Assembly: GCA_045536365.1 (NCBI GenBank)
Contig: JAZSNL010000022.1
Span: 124,001-188,000, forward strand
From: JAZSNL01 sp045536365
GTDB taxonomy: Bacteria > Bacillota_I > Bacilli_A > ML615J-28 > CAG-313
Length of the DNA: 64,000 nt
Direction of reading: 5' to 3'
Shown here: positions 53,019 through 62,179 of the stretch, in pieces
Layout: every line of letters begins with the position of its first letter
Position numbering within the stretch: position 1 is the stretch's first letter
Notes under the pieces: generated by a model
The model's database searches: none
What the model was told of the DNA's origin: nothing
What the model saw: the letters and a program-made list of their open reading frames with translations, nothing else
Made by a program: the position numbers and the translations under genes

Positions 53019-53042
53019 GACTATAAGGTTTTCATTATAGTC
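53019..53042 (+). promoter_or_regulatory. 5' leader hairpin of the hydrogenase operon
   Basis: GACTATAA/TTATAGTC, 8-bp stem with an 8-base loop (GGTTTTCA), only a few bases behind the predicted transcription start and followed by GGAGG at the ATG. It has no T run, so it is not a terminator; it could stabilise the mRNA or bind a regulator. Confidence 0.5.
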
Positions 53043-53068
53043 GAAATATAAATTTTAGGAGGTTAATA

Positions 53069-53557
53069 ATGGCTCATTTAAGTGCAACTGCTGTAAAGCA
53101 AATAGAAGAAATTATCGCAAGATATGAAAATGAGAAAACACCATTAATGATGATTCTTAGTGACATTCAACATGAATATGGTTATATTCCACTTGAAGTT
53201 CAAGAATTAATTTCAGAAAAAACAGGTATTCCTGTTGCAGAAATCTACGGTGTTGTTACTTTTTATTCTTTCTTCTCTTTAGAACCAAAAGGAAAGTACG
53301 TTATTGGTGTATGTTTAGGTACTGCTTGTTATGTTAAAGGCTCTCAACAAGTTATTGACAAATTCTCAGAAATCTTAAACATTAAACCTGGTGAAACTTC
53401 TGCTGATGGTTTATTTACTTTAGATGCTTTACGTTGTATTGGTGCATGCGGTATCGCCCCTGCTATCACTATTAACGGAAAAGTTTATCCTAAAGTTTCT
53501 GTAGGAGATGTTCCTGGAATTGTTAAAGAATATCGCGAAATGGGTGGTGAAAACTAA
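53069..53557 (+). CDS. hydC: NADH-dependent [FeFe]-hydrogenase, NuoE-like subunit
   Basis: This 162-residue thioredoxin-like protein binds one [2Fe-2S] cluster. The ligands are in GVCLGTACYVKGS and LRCIGACGIAPAI, the NuoE/HydC pattern. IQHEYGYIPLEVQELISEKTGI and VVTFYSFFSLEPKGKYVI are also typical. It links NADH oxidation in the NuoF-like partner to hydrogenase. The stop overlaps the next gene start by one base, so translation is coupled. Ribosome binding site AGGAGG. Confidence 0.93.
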   Translation: MAHLSATAVKQIEEIIARYENEKTPLMMILSDIQHEYGYIPLEVQELISEKTGIPVAEIYGVVTFYSFFSLEPKGKYVIGVCLGTACYVKGSQQVIDKFSEILNIKPGETSADGLFTLDALRCIGACGIAPAITINGKVYPKVSVGDVPGIVKEYREMGGEN

Positions 53558-55422
53558 TGATTAGAACTGAACAAGAATTATTAAAAGTTTCTCAAGAATG
53601 TACTGAAACTGTTAATCAAAAATTCAAAGGTGGAAATGGTAAACGTAGTATTATCATTTGTGCTGGTACAGGTTGTTTATCAAGTGATTCAGCTGCTATT
53701 TTAGCAGAATTCCAAAAACAAATTGAAGAAAGAGGATTACAAGACAAAATTACTGTTAATAAAGTAGGATGTTTTGGTTTCTGTTCTCAAGGTCCTTTCG
53801 TTAGAATTTTCCCTGAAGATACATTATACCGTGGTGTTTCAGTTAAAGATGTTACTGAAATTATCGAATCTGATTTATTAAATAATCAAGTAGTTGAAAG
53901 ATTACTTTATGTTGATCCAATCACTAAAGCTAAAATCCAAAAACAAGAAGAGATTACTTTCTATAAAAAACAAGTACGTTTAGCTCTTCATGGTTGTGGT
54001 GAAATTAACCCAGAAGATATTAACGAAGCATTAGGTTATGGTGCTTTCTTAGGTTTAGCTAGAGCTTTAAAAATGTCTCGTCAAGAAGTTATTGATGAAG
54101 TATTAAAATCTGGCTTACGTGGTAGAGGCGGCGGCGGCTTCCCTACTGGTAGAAAATGGCAATTTGCTTTAAATCAAGATAACGCTGATAAATACGTTGT
54201 ATGTAACGGTGACGAAGGCGACCCAGGTGCATTTATGGACCGTTCTATCTTAGAAGGTAACCCTCTTGCAGTTATCGAAGGTATGGCTATCGCTGGTTAT
54301 GCAATCGGTGCTGAAAATGGTTATTTCTATGTTCGTGCTGAGTATCCTATCGCTGTTGATAGATTAAGAATTGCAATCAAAAAAGCAACTGAAATTGGTT
54401 TATTAGGTGAAAATATTTTAGGTACTGGATTTAACTTCAATGTTCATATCCGTTTAGGTGCCGGTGCGTTCGTTTGTGGTGAAGAAACTGCTCTTCTTAA
54501 CTCAATCGAAGGTAAACGTGGTATGCCACGTCCAAGACCTCCATTCCCTGCTGTAAAAGGTTTATGGGGCAAACCATCAATTATTAACAACGTTGAAACT
54601 CTTGCATGTGTTCCTTTCATTTTAAGAGAAGGTGCAGATCATTTCTCAAGCTTAGGTACTGAAAAATCTAAAGGTACTAAAGTATTCGCATTAGGTGGAA
54701 AAGTTAATAACGTTGGTCTAGTTGAAGTTCCTATGGGTACTACTCTTCGTGAATTAATTTACGATATTGGTGGTGGTATTCCTGGAGGTAAGAAATTTAA
54801 AGCTATCCAAACTGGTGGTCCATCAGGTGGATGTTTAACAGAAAAAGACTTAGATACTCCTATCGATTACGATAACTTAGTTGCTCTTGACTCTATGATG
54901 GGTTCAGGTGGTGCTATCGTTATGGATGAAGATAACTGTATGGTTGACGTTGCTAAATTCTATATGGAATTTATTTGTGATGAATCATGTGGTAAATGTT
55001 CTCCTTGTCGTATCGGTACTAAACGTATGTTAGAAATCTTAGAAAAGATTACTAAAGGTCAAGGTACTTTACAAGATTTAGAAGATTTAGAAGAATTAGC
55101 TGCTTCTGTTAAAGCTAACTCACTATGTGGTTTAGGTCAAACAGCTGCTAACCCTATCGTTTCTACAATGAAACAATTTAGAGAAGAATACATTGCTCAT
55201 ATCGTTGATAAGAAATGTCCAGCTAAGATCTGTAAAGATTTAATGGAATACTATATTGAACCAGATAAATGTAAGAAATGTTCTAAATGCGCACGTGCTT
55301 GTCCAGTTGGCGCAATCACTGGTGTTGTTGGTAAAGAACCATATGTTATCGATCAATCTAAATGTATTAAATGTGGTATGTGTATTTCATCATGTCCATT
55401 TGGTGCAATCATAAAGAGATAA
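53557..55422 (+). CDS. hydB: [FeFe]-hydrogenase NuoF-like subunit (flavin, NADH and Fe-S)
   Basis: This 621-residue protein carries an N-terminal [2Fe-2S] thioredoxin-like domain (IICAGTGCLSSDS; GCFGFCSQGP), a central NuoF domain with FMN site GLRGRGGGGFPTGRKW, NADH site GAGAFVCGEETALLNSIEGKRG, the Fe-S motif ESCGKCSPCRIGT, and a C-terminal double ferredoxin (CKKCSKCARACPVGAI; CIKCGMCISSCPFGAI). This is the architecture of electron-bifurcating HydB. It accepts or donates electrons with NAD(H) and ferredoxin. It overlaps hydC by one base and is followed after 15 bases by hydA. Confidence 0.95.
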   Translation: MIRTEQELLKVSQECTETVNQKFKGGNGKRSIIICAGTGCLSSDSAAILAEFQKQIEERGLQDKITVNKVGCFGFCSQGPFVRIFPEDTLYRGVSVKDVTEIIESDLLNNQVVERLLYVDPITKAKIQKQEEITFYKKQVRLALHGCGEINPEDINEALGYGAFLGLARALKMSRQEVIDEVLKSGLRGRGGGGFPTGRKWQFALNQDNADKYVVCNGDEGDPGAFMDRSILEGNPLAVIEGMAIAGYAIGAENGYFYVRAEYPIAVDRLRIAIKKATEIGLLGENILGTGFNFNVHIRLGAGAFVCGEETALLNSIEGKRGMPRPRPPFPAVKGLWGKPSIINNVETLACVPFILREGADHFSSLGTEKSKGTKVFALGGKVNNVGLVEVPMGTTLRELIYDIGGGIPGGKKFKAIQTGGPSGGCLTEKDLDTPIDYDNLVALDSMMGSGGAIVMDEDNCMVDVAKFYMEFICDESCGKCSPCRIGTKRMLEILEKITKGQGTLQDLEDLEELAASVKANSLCGLGQTAANPIVSTMKQFREEYIAHIVDKKCPAKICKDLMEYYIEPDKCKKCSKCARACPVGAITGVVGKEPYVIDQSKCIKCGMCISSCPFGAIIKR

Positions 55423-55437
55423 TGGAGGAGACTGAAA

Positions 55438-57210
55438 ATGGCAAAAATTAATATTAAAATTGAAGGTCAAAGTTATCAAGTTGAAGAAGGTTTAACTATA
55501 TTAGAAGCTGCAAGATTATGTGGATATGAAATTCCTAGTCTTTGTGCTTTTGATAAAGGTCAATGTAGCCTAGCTTCTTGTCGTGTATGTTTAGTTGAAG
55601 CTACAGGTGCTAGAGGTTTAGTTGCTTCTTGTGTTTATCCTGTTGCTGAAGGAATGGAAATTAAAATTTCTTCTCCAAAAGCTGTTGAAGCTCGTAGAGT
55701 AAGTGTTGAATTATTATTATCTAACCACTCTAAAGATTGTCAACAATGTGAAAAGAACGGTAATTGTGAATTATTACACGTTGCAAAAATCACAGGTGCT
55801 AGAGAAAATAAATTTACAGGTGCCAAAACACCTACTACTATCGATCAATTAACTCCATCAATCGTTAGAGATACTTCTAAATGTATCCTTTGCGGACGTT
55901 GCGTAGCTGCATGTAATGCTGCTCACGGAACAGGTATCCTAGGATTTGAAAACCGTGGATTTAATACAATCGTTGCTCCAGCTGAAAACAGAAGCTTCGC
56001 AGATAGTCCATGTATCCAATGTGGTCAATGCGTTAACGTATGTCCTACAGGCGCATTAATGGAAAAATCTGAAATTTCAAAAATCGATGAAGCTAAAAAA
56101 GCAGGTAAATACTTAGTTGTTCAAACTGCTCCAGCAGTTAGAGCTGCTTTAGGCGAAGAATTCGGTTACAAAATCGGTACTCCAGTAACTGGTAAAATGG
56201 TAGCTGCTTTACGTAGACTTGGCTTTGATAAAGTATATGATACAAACTTTGCAGCTGACTTAACTATTATGGAAGAAGCAACTGAATTATTAGGTCGTAT
56301 CCAAAATAATGGTGTACTTCCAATGATTACTTCTTGTTCTCCTGGTTGGGTTAACTATGCAGAATATTATTATGGAGATTTATTAGATCACTTATCTTCT
56401 TGTAAATCACCTCACCAAATGCAAGGTGCAATTATTAAATCATACTTTGCAGAACAAAAAGGAATTGATCCTAAAAATATTTATGTAGTATCAATTATGC
56501 CTTGTACTGCTAAAAAATATGAAAAAGAACGTCCTGAAATGGAAAATAATGGTTTAAGAGATGTTGATGCTGTATTAACTACAAGAGAATTAGCTAAACT
56601 AATCAAACGTAGTGGTATTAACTTCACTAAACTTCCTGATGAAGAATTCGACCAAGACTTAATGGGTGAATACACAGGTGCTGGTGTTATCTTCGGTACT
56701 ACTGGTGGTGTAATGGAAGCTGCTCTTAGAACTGCTTACTTTGTATTAACAGGCAAAGAACATGAAGCAATCAAATTTGATGCTGTTCGTGGTATGAAAG
56801 GTCTTAAAGAAGCTACAATCGATATCAACGGTACAGAATTAAAAGTTGCAGTTGCTTCTGGCATGAGAAATGCAAAAGTTTTATTAGATCAAATTAAAGA
56901 AGGAACTTCTCCTTATACATTCATTGAAATCATGGGATGTCCTGGCGGATGTATTAACGGTGGTGGTCAACCATTTGTTAAACCATCAATGTTACCAAAT
57001 GAAGAGTTAAATATTCGCGAAACTTATCGTGAAAAACGTGCTCAAGCTTTATATTCTGAAGACGAAAGACAAGCATTACGTCAATCTCATAACAATACAC
57101 AAGTTAAAGCATTATATGACAACTTCTTAGGTAAACCAAACTCTCATAAAGCTCATGAATTATTACATACTCATTATCAAGGAAGAGTTAAATTCCCTAA
57201 AAAGAACTAA
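55438..57210 (+). CDS. hydA: [FeFe]-hydrogenase catalytic subunit HydA, trimeric type
   Basis: This 590-residue enzyme makes or uses H2. The N-terminal plant-type [2Fe-2S] site has C36, C48, C51 and C65. The region HSKDCQQCEKNGNCELL is a His-ligated [4Fe-4S] site. Two ferredoxin clusters follow (CILCGRCVAAC; CIQCGQCVNVCPTGAL). The H-cluster motifs are all present: ITSCSPGWVNYAE, MPCTAKKYE and EIMGCPGGCINGGGQP. With HydC and HydB it should form the bifurcating hydrogenase that couples NADH and reduced ferredoxin oxidation to H2. Maturases HydEFG are not in the window. GGAGGAG precedes the ATG. Codon use is high in GGT/GCT, a sign of high expression. Confidence 0.97.
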   Translation: MAKINIKIEGQSYQVEEGLTILEAARLCGYEIPSLCAFDKGQCSLASCRVCLVEATGARGLVASCVYPVAEGMEIKISSPKAVEARRVSVELLLSNHSKDCQQCEKNGNCELLHVAKITGARENKFTGAKTPTTIDQLTPSIVRDTSKCILCGRCVAACNAAHGTGILGFENRGFNTIVAPAENRSFADSPCIQCGQCVNVCPTGALMEKSEISKIDEAKKAGKYLVVQTAPAVRAALGEEFGYKIGTPVTGKMVAALRRLGFDKVYDTNFAADLTIMEEATELLGRIQNNGVLPMITSCSPGWVNYAEYYYGDLLDHLSSCKSPHQMQGAIIKSYFAEQKGIDPKNIYVVSIMPCTAKKYEKERPEMENNGLRDVDAVLTTRELAKLIKRSGINFTKLPDEEFDQDLMGEYTGAGVIFGTTGGVMEAALRTAYFVLTGKEHEAIKFDAVRGMKGLKEATIDINGTELKVAVASGMRNAKVLLDQIKEGTSPYTFIEIMGCPGGCINGGGQPFVKPSMLPNEELNIRETYREKRAQALYSEDERQALRQSHNNTQVKALYDNFLGKPNSHKAHELLHTHYQGRVKFPKKN

Positions 57211-57216
57211 TTAAAT

Positions 57217-57258
57217 AAAAAAGGTGTAATTAAACAAATGTTTAATTACACCTTTTTA
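57217..57258. terminator. Bidirectional terminator between hydA and the secreted protein gene
   Basis: AAGGTGTAATTAAAC/GTTTAATTACACCTT stem of 15 bp with a 4-base loop and A/T runs at both ends, between convergent genes. Confidence 0.93.
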
Positions 57259-57945
57259 TTTTACTTCATACACATATCCAACATTGGACTCAAAGTATTG
57301 TTCCTTTGGATTTAAAGATTCTGAATAAAATCTTCTTCTTAAATAAAACTTAAGATTCTTAATAATTTCAACTCTAACTTTTTCTGATAAAACATTGTCA
57401 ATTTCATCATTAAACTTAATTAGAATTTGAAAATAACATCCTTCACCACTAGAAATTTTGTAATTAAAAATTACTGTTTTATTTTCTTCATCTACTTCTA
57501 GAGTAGGAGTAGGATCACTTTTTACATATTCAATTAACCAATAATATCCAATATTGTCATAATTTGCATCAGATAACACAAGAACGCTAAATCGATCTTG
57601 CCTATCTTTATATAACGTTTCAAAATGAGCTTTTCCATGACTAAAAGATCTAAGAACTTCAAAAACAGCTTCATCAGATACAATATCAGTTTCTAATAAG
57701 TCTTCAGCAAAAAATTTGTAATATTCTAATTCTAATAATTCACTATTTTCTATATTACTTGTGAAAAAAGGAAGATCTAGATTTTCAAAATATTTTACCA
57801 TAAACTCATCTAATTCTTCATTAGATTCAAACTTTTTCTCATAAATAAAACTAGTATCTAATTTATTACCACAATTATCACGTGGCCTAGGTGGTAACCC
57901 AAGAATTAATCCTGACAAAAATAAAGCTATTAAAATGTTTTTCAT
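57256..57945 (-). CDS. Secreted protein of unknown function
   Basis: This 229-residue protein starts with a signal peptide (MKNILIALFLSGLILGLPP). It has no lipobox Cys at the usual place, so it is probably released or anchored by the signal sequence. The mature part is acidic and contains FMVKYFENLDLPFF, VFEVLRSFSHGKAHFETLY and a beta-rich C-terminal half (TVIFNYKISSGEGCYFQILIKF). I recognise no family. Good AGGAGG ribosome binding site. It lies convergent to hydA and upstream of nothing on its strand; its own terminator is shared with hydA. Confidence 0.75.
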   Translation of the reverse strand: MKNILIALFLSGLILGLPPRPRDNCGNKLDTSFIYEKKFESNEELDEFMVKYFENLDLPFFTSNIENSELLELEYYKFFAEDLLETDIVSDEAVFEVLRSFSHGKAHFETLYKDRQDRFSVLVLSDANYDNIGYYWLIEYVKSDPTPTLEVDEENKTVIFNYKISSGEGCYFQILIKFNDEIDNVLSEKVRVEIIKNLKFYLRRRFYSESLNPKEQYFESNVGYVYEVK

Positions 57946-58020
57946 CCTTGTCCTCCTAATAAAAATATTATACTATATAAATAGTATAATATTTTTTTAT
58001 TTATATCAACATAAATACAT

Positions 58021-58716
58021 TTATTTCCTTATTTTATTAACCTCTCCGGCTAACAAATCAATTTCTTCTCCACTATCAAGTATTACTTTAATTGAGCCAT
58101 CTTCATTAACATTTTGAACAATTCCTGTTAATTTATCATTATTATAGTAAAAACTTACCTTTTGATTATTTAAATATGAATATTTATTAATATAGTCAGT
58201 AACTTTAATAGACCCTTCATTAAAAACGCGAAATTCAGCCTTAAATAGGCTTAAAAATTCATTTAATAATTTATGAAGATCTATTTCTTCATTAATTTCG
58301 TTTTTTATAGAAGTAGCATTTAAATTATTAAACTCTACTTGATTAACATTAATACCTATTCCAATAATAAAGTAAGGGTTTTCTGTTAAAATACCTTCTA
58401 CTAAAATACCACATATTTTTAAATCATTTACCATAATATCATTTGGCCATTTAATTAAACTATTAATATTATATTTTTTTAGTAACTTATGAACTAAATA
58501 ACCAATAAATAAAGTTATATCACTTCTAACTTCTTCTTTTATTAAAATAGAAAAAGTTAGATTTTTATTTTCTTCACTTTCCCATATATGAGAAACTCGG
58601 CCAATGCCGGAAGTTTGTTTATCACAAACAACAACGTCCATATGACCGAGTTCATTAATATTTCGTTTTATATATTTATTAGTTGAATCTAATTCATTAA
58701 AACGAATTATCTTCAT
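58021..58716 (-). CDS. birA: Biotin-protein ligase (catalytic domain only)
   Basis: This 231-residue enzyme attaches biotin to carrier lysines via biotinyl-AMP. It has FNELDSTNKYIKRN, the biotin/ATP loop TSGIGRVSHIW, KWPNDIMVNDLKICGILVEG and FIIGIGINVNQ. It lacks the N-terminal DNA-binding domain of regulator-type BirA, so it does not repress biotin genes. The usual GRGRxGRxW loop is degenerate (GIGRVSHIW). It is the last gene of the oad cluster, 5 bases after oadB, and its obvious target is the biotin carrier encoded in the same cluster. Confidence 0.92.
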   Translation of the reverse strand: MKIIRFNELDSTNKYIKRNINELGHMDVVVCDKQTSGIGRVSHIWESEENKNLTFSILIKEEVRSDITLFIGYLVHKLLKKYNINSLIKWPNDIMVNDLKICGILVEGILTENPYFIIGIGINVNQVEFNNLNATSIKNEINEEIDLHKLLNEFLSLFKAEFRVFNEGSIKVTDYINKYSYLNNQKVSFYYNNDKLTGIVQNVNEDGSIKVILDSGEEIDLLAGEVNKIRK

Positions 58717-58721
58717 AACAA

Positions 58722-59960
58722 TTATCCAATCATAGATAATAAGATACCAGCTGCAATAGCAGAACCAATAACACCTGCTACGTTAGGGCCCATTGCGTGC
58801 ATAAGAAGGAAATTACTAGGATCTTCTTCTTGTCCAACTTTGTGAACTACACGAGCAGCCATTGGAACAGCAGAAACACCAGCTGCACCAATCATTGGGT
58901 TAACTTTACCTTTTGTTAATTTACACATTAATTTACCACCAAGTAAACCAAATACCGCAGCAGTAATAAACGCAAGAATACCAAGGCCGAAAATCATTAA
59001 TGTTTTAGGTTGTAAGAAAGTAGTACCGATTGCAGTAGCACCTACAGATAAACCTAATAAAATTGTACAAATGTAAAGTAATGCGTTTGAAGCAGTATGA
59101 ACTAAGTTAGGAACAACACCACTTTCTTTAATTAAATTACCAAACATTAAACATCCAATTAATGGAGTACATGAAGGAATTATAATACAACATACAAGAG
59201 TAACAATAATAGGGAATAAAATTCTTTCAATCTTAGAAGCTTGACGAGTTTCTTCCATCTTAATTAATCTTTCTTTCTTAGTAGTCATCATTCTAATAAC
59301 TGGTGGGAAAATAACTGGAACAAGTGCCATATAAGAATAAGCAGCAAGAGCAATACCAGCTGTTAATTCAGGACTAGCAAGTTTATTAGAAACTAAAATC
59401 GCAGTAGGTCCATCAGCACCACCAATAATACCAATACCAGCAGCATCACCAACAGTGAAATCAAACGCTTCAATACCTGTTGCGGCTAAAGCTAAAGCAC
59501 CTAAGAAAGCACAGAAAATACCAATTTGTGCTGCAGCACCAAGTAACATTGTTTTCTTATTAGAGATAAGTGGTCCAAAATCAGTTGTTGCACCAATACC
59601 AATAAAAATTAAACAAGGGTATAACTCACATTCAACACCTAAATGCAAATATCCAAGTAATCCTCTTTTTATAACAGGTACATATTCTTTTATAATGTCA
59701 CCTGTTTCAGTATTTACTTTAATAATTTCTTGCATTGTTTCAGTATCACTAGTATAAATTTCAGGTAAAATATTAACTAAAATCATCCCAACTGCAATAG
59801 GAATTAATAAATATGGTTCAAATCCTTTTTTAATAGCTAAATAAAGGAAAACACATCCTATTACAATCATAATTAAATTCATCCAACCCTCGTCTTTAAA
59901 GAAATGAGCAATAGCGGATTCTTGACAAAGATTGACTATTAAATCTCTGAATTTTTCCAT
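58722..59960 (-). CDS. oadB: Sodium-pumping decarboxylase beta subunit (OadB/GcdB/MmdB family)
   Basis: This 412-residue membrane protein has about nine to eleven helices and couples decarboxylation of carboxybiotin to Na+ export. The family signature blocks are GVECELYPCLIFIGIGATTDFGPLI, GAAAQIGIFCAFLGA, GIIGGADGPTAILVSNKLA with the essential Asp, and IGAAGVSAVPMAARVVHKVGQ. GPNVAGVIGSAIAAGILL closes the protein. It follows the biotin carrier gene by 4 bases in oadA-oadG-carrier-oadB-birA. Confidence 0.96.
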   Translation of the reverse strand: MEKFRDLIVNLCQESAIAHFFKDEGWMNLIMIVIGCVFLYLAIKKGFEPYLLIPIAVGMILVNILPEIYTSDTETMQEIIKVNTETGDIIKEYVPVIKRGLLGYLHLGVECELYPCLIFIGIGATTDFGPLISNKKTMLLGAAAQIGIFCAFLGALALAATGIEAFDFTVGDAAGIGIIGGADGPTAILVSNKLASPELTAGIALAAYSYMALVPVIFPPVIRMMTTKKERLIKMEETRQASKIERILFPIIVTLVCCIIIPSCTPLIGCLMFGNLIKESGVVPNLVHTASNALLYICTILLGLSVGATAIGTTFLQPKTLMIFGLGILAFITAAVFGLLGGKLMCKLTKGKVNPMIGAAGVSAVPMAARVVHKVGQEEDPSNFLLMHAMGPNVAGVIGSAIAAGILLSMIG

Positions 59961-59964
59961 AAAA

Positions 59965-60303
59965 TTATCCTAAAATAATTAGTACATCTTTATTAGCTAC
60001 CATTGTGCCTGCACTAACAACTATTTCTTTAACTACACCTGATTCAGTTGCTACAACTTCATTTTCAAGTTTCATAGCTTCAATAATACAAACAACGTCA
60101 CCTTTGTTAACAGTTTGACCAACTTTAACTTTAACTTCTAATAATTTGCCACCAATTGGAGCTAAAATACTAGAACCAGCTCCAGTAGATACAGGAGCAC
60201 TAGCAGGTTTAGATTCTACTTCAATAGAACCACTTTTTTCTTCAACTGCTTCTAATTCAACTTCGTAAACTTTACCATTAACTTTAACTTTATAGATTTT
60301 CAT
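59965..60303 (-). CDS. Biotin carrier subunit of the decarboxylase
   Basis: This 112-residue protein has an N-terminal part (MKIYKVKVNGKVYEVELE), a short Pro/Ala/Ser-rich linker, and a C-terminal biotinyl domain ending in GDVVCIIEAMKLENEVVA, where the Lys of EAMKLEN is biotinylated. It carries CO2 from the OadA carboxyltransferase to OadB. It lies between oadG and oadB, as in glutaconyl-CoA or methylmalonyl-CoA decarboxylase clusters (GcdC/MmdC type). Confidence 0.95.
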   Translation of the reverse strand: MKIYKVKVNGKVYEVELEAVEEKSGSIEVESKPASAPVSTGAGSSILAPIGGKLLEVKVKVGQTVNKGDVVCIIEAMKLENEVVATESGVVKEIVVSAGTMVANKDVLIILG

Positions 60304-60321
60304 ATTTTTTATTCTCCTATC

Positions 60322-60654
60322 TTATCCTATTTGTTTTACTGAAACTACTTTAACATCTTTTTTAGTTTCATTTCTATAATCAATTGTTGCAACTAAAACA
60401 GCTGCCATCATATCATCATCAGTAATTTCAACTGATTTTCTTTCAACAACCACAGGTTGTTTTTCTTCTTTCTTTTCCTCTTTTGCAAACTTATTAACTA
60501 ATTTTGAAATTAAACTAGTAATAATAATAATTAATAATAATACTGTAAATACAATCAAAATAGCTACTAATGAATACAATAAACCCTCAGAAATATTCAT
60601 TGTAGAATCTTTAGGAACTTTTGTTTCTGATAATAATAAAAATAAATTATTCAT
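60322..60654 (-). CDS. oadG: OadG-like small membrane subunit of the decarboxylase
   Basis: This 110-residue protein has one membrane helix (about 25-52), a charged stretch (KEEKKEEKQPVVVERK) and a C-terminal part ITDDDMMAAVLVATIDYRNE, which is the OadG/MmdD signature. It anchors and assembles the complex. It is 18 bases before the biotin carrier gene and 8 bases after oadA. Ribosome binding site AGGAGGT. Confidence 0.9.
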   Translation of the reverse strand: MNNLFLLLSETKVPKDSTMNISEGLLYSLVAILIVFTVLLLIIIITSLISKLVNKFAKEEKKEEKQPVVVERKSVEITDDDMMAAVLVATIDYRNETKKDVKVVSVKQIG

Positions 60655-60662
60655 AGTACCTC

Positions 60663-62051
60663 CTATCCTAAATAAACATTAAATTCTTCAACTTCATCCT
60701 CTTCTTCTTGAACAGGATTATATTTCTTAGTTAAGAATTCAACAGCTACTTTTTCAAATAAAGCAAGACTTAATACATCTTCATCACTTCTTGCAATATC
60801 TTTATATTTTTCTTTTAAACCTTCAAATTCAGGTTCTAATAAATCAGCTGGACGACATGTAATAATTTCATCATCACCAATAATTTTATGTAAAACTTCT
60901 TGATTAACTTCAGCAGGAGCTTTACCATATTTACCATGTAAATAATCTTTAATTTCATTAGGAACTAATTTATATCTTTCACCAGTAATAACATTCATAA
61001 CAGCTTGAGTACCAACCATTTGTGAAAGTGGAGTTACTAGTGGAGGATAACCTAAATCTTTTCTTACTTTAGGCACTTCTCTTAATACTTCATCATACTT
61101 ATCCATTGCATTTTGAGCTTGTAATTGACTCATTAAGTTAGACAACATTCCACCTGGAACTTGATATTTTAAAATATTAGGATTAACAGATAAAGCTTTA
61201 GGATTAAGAGTTCCGCTTGCAAGATATTTATCCTTAATCTTTGTTAAAACCTTAGAAGCACTATTTAATTTAGCACCATCTAACATAGGATCATATTTAG
61301 TATTTGCTAAAGCAAAATTAAATGCCTGAGTTGAAGGTTGAGAAGTACCATTTGATAATGGTGATAAAGCTGTGTCAATAATATCACAACCAGCTTCAAT
61401 AGCCTTCATATAAGTCATTTCACAAATACCACCAGTACAATGTGAATGAAGTTCAAGTGGTAAACTTGTATTAGCTTTTAATTTACTAAATAATTCATAC
61501 GCAGCTTCTGGTAATAAAACACCAGCCATATCTTTAATACATAAAGAATCAGCACCTAATGCTTCAATTTCCTTTGCAAGTTCAACATAATATTCAACTG
61601 TATGAACAGGTGATGTAGTATATGATAATGCTATTTGACAATGACCACCATATTTCTTAGTAGAAATAACAGCTTGTCTTAAATTTCTAATATCATTTAA
61701 CGCATCAAATACTCTAATAATATCAATACCATTTTCAATTGATTTCTTAACAAACATATCAACAACATCATCTGAATAATGACGATAACCTAAGATATTT
61801 TGGCCTCTAAATAACATTTGTAATTTAGTATTAGGACAAATAGCTTTAATTGCTCTTAATCTTTCCCATGGATCTTCATTTAAAAATCTTAAACATGCAT
61901 CAAAAGTTGCACCGCCCCATACTTCTAATGCATAGTACCCTGCATCAGCAATTTCTTTAACAACAGATAAAACTTCTTCTGTTGTCATACGAGTAGCAAA
62001 TAATGATTGATGTCCATCTCTTAAACTAGTTTCAACAATTTTAACTCCCAT
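60663..62051 (-). CDS. oadA: Oxaloacetate decarboxylase alpha (carboxyltransferase) subunit
   Basis: This 462-residue cytoplasmic subunit transfers the carboxyl group from oxaloacetate to biotin. It shows the TIM-barrel blocks IVETSLRDGHQSLFATRM (metal Asp), WGGATFDACLRFLNEDPWERL, IDIIRVFDALNDIRNL, DSLCIKDMAGVLLP and LELHSHCTGG (metal His). The C-terminal PYC-OADA domain follows. It lacks the C-terminal biotinyl domain, which is a separate gene here. First gene of the cluster, behind GGAGACA and a sigma-A-type promoter. Confidence 0.95.
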   Translation of the reverse strand: MGVKIVETSLRDGHQSLFATRMTTEEVLSVVKEIADAGYYALEVWGGATFDACLRFLNEDPWERLRAIKAICPNTKLQMLFRGQNILGYRHYSDDVVDMFVKKSIENGIDIIRVFDALNDIRNLRQAVISTKKYGGHCQIALSYTTSPVHTVEYYVELAKEIEALGADSLCIKDMAGVLLPEAAYELFSKLKANTSLPLELHSHCTGGICEMTYMKAIEAGCDIIDTALSPLSNGTSQPSTQAFNFALANTKYDPMLDGAKLNSASKVLTKIKDKYLASGTLNPKALSVNPNILKYQVPGGMLSNLMSQLQAQNAMDKYDEVLREVPKVRKDLGYPPLVTPLSQMVGTQAVMNVITGERYKLVPNEIKDYLHGKYGKAPAEVNQEVLHKIIGDDEIITCRPADLLEPEFEGLKEKYKDIARSDEDVLSLALFEKVAVEFLTKKYNPVQEEEDEVEEFNVYLG

Positions 62052-62106
62052 ATTGTCTCCTTTTTATATATTTTTTTTATTAAAAAAATTGTCCGCATTT
62101 TTTTAT

Positions 62107-62135
62107 ATTTTACCATATTTACAATTTTTTTTCAA
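62107..62135 (-). promoter_or_regulatory. Sigma-A promoter of the oadA-birA cluster
   Basis: TTGAAA (62135-62130), 17 bases, TAAAAT (62112-62107) on the minus strand, about 55 bases before oadA. Confidence 0.65.
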
Positions 62136-62155
62136 TTTAAATGCGTAATAAAAAA

Positions 62156-62179
62156 AGAACTATACACATGTATAGTTCT
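62156..62179 (-). terminator. Terminator after the RyR-like protein gene
   Basis: AGAACTATACA and its near complement form an 11-bp stem on the minus strand, followed by a T run, starting at the stop codon of the upstream gene. Confidence 0.8.
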
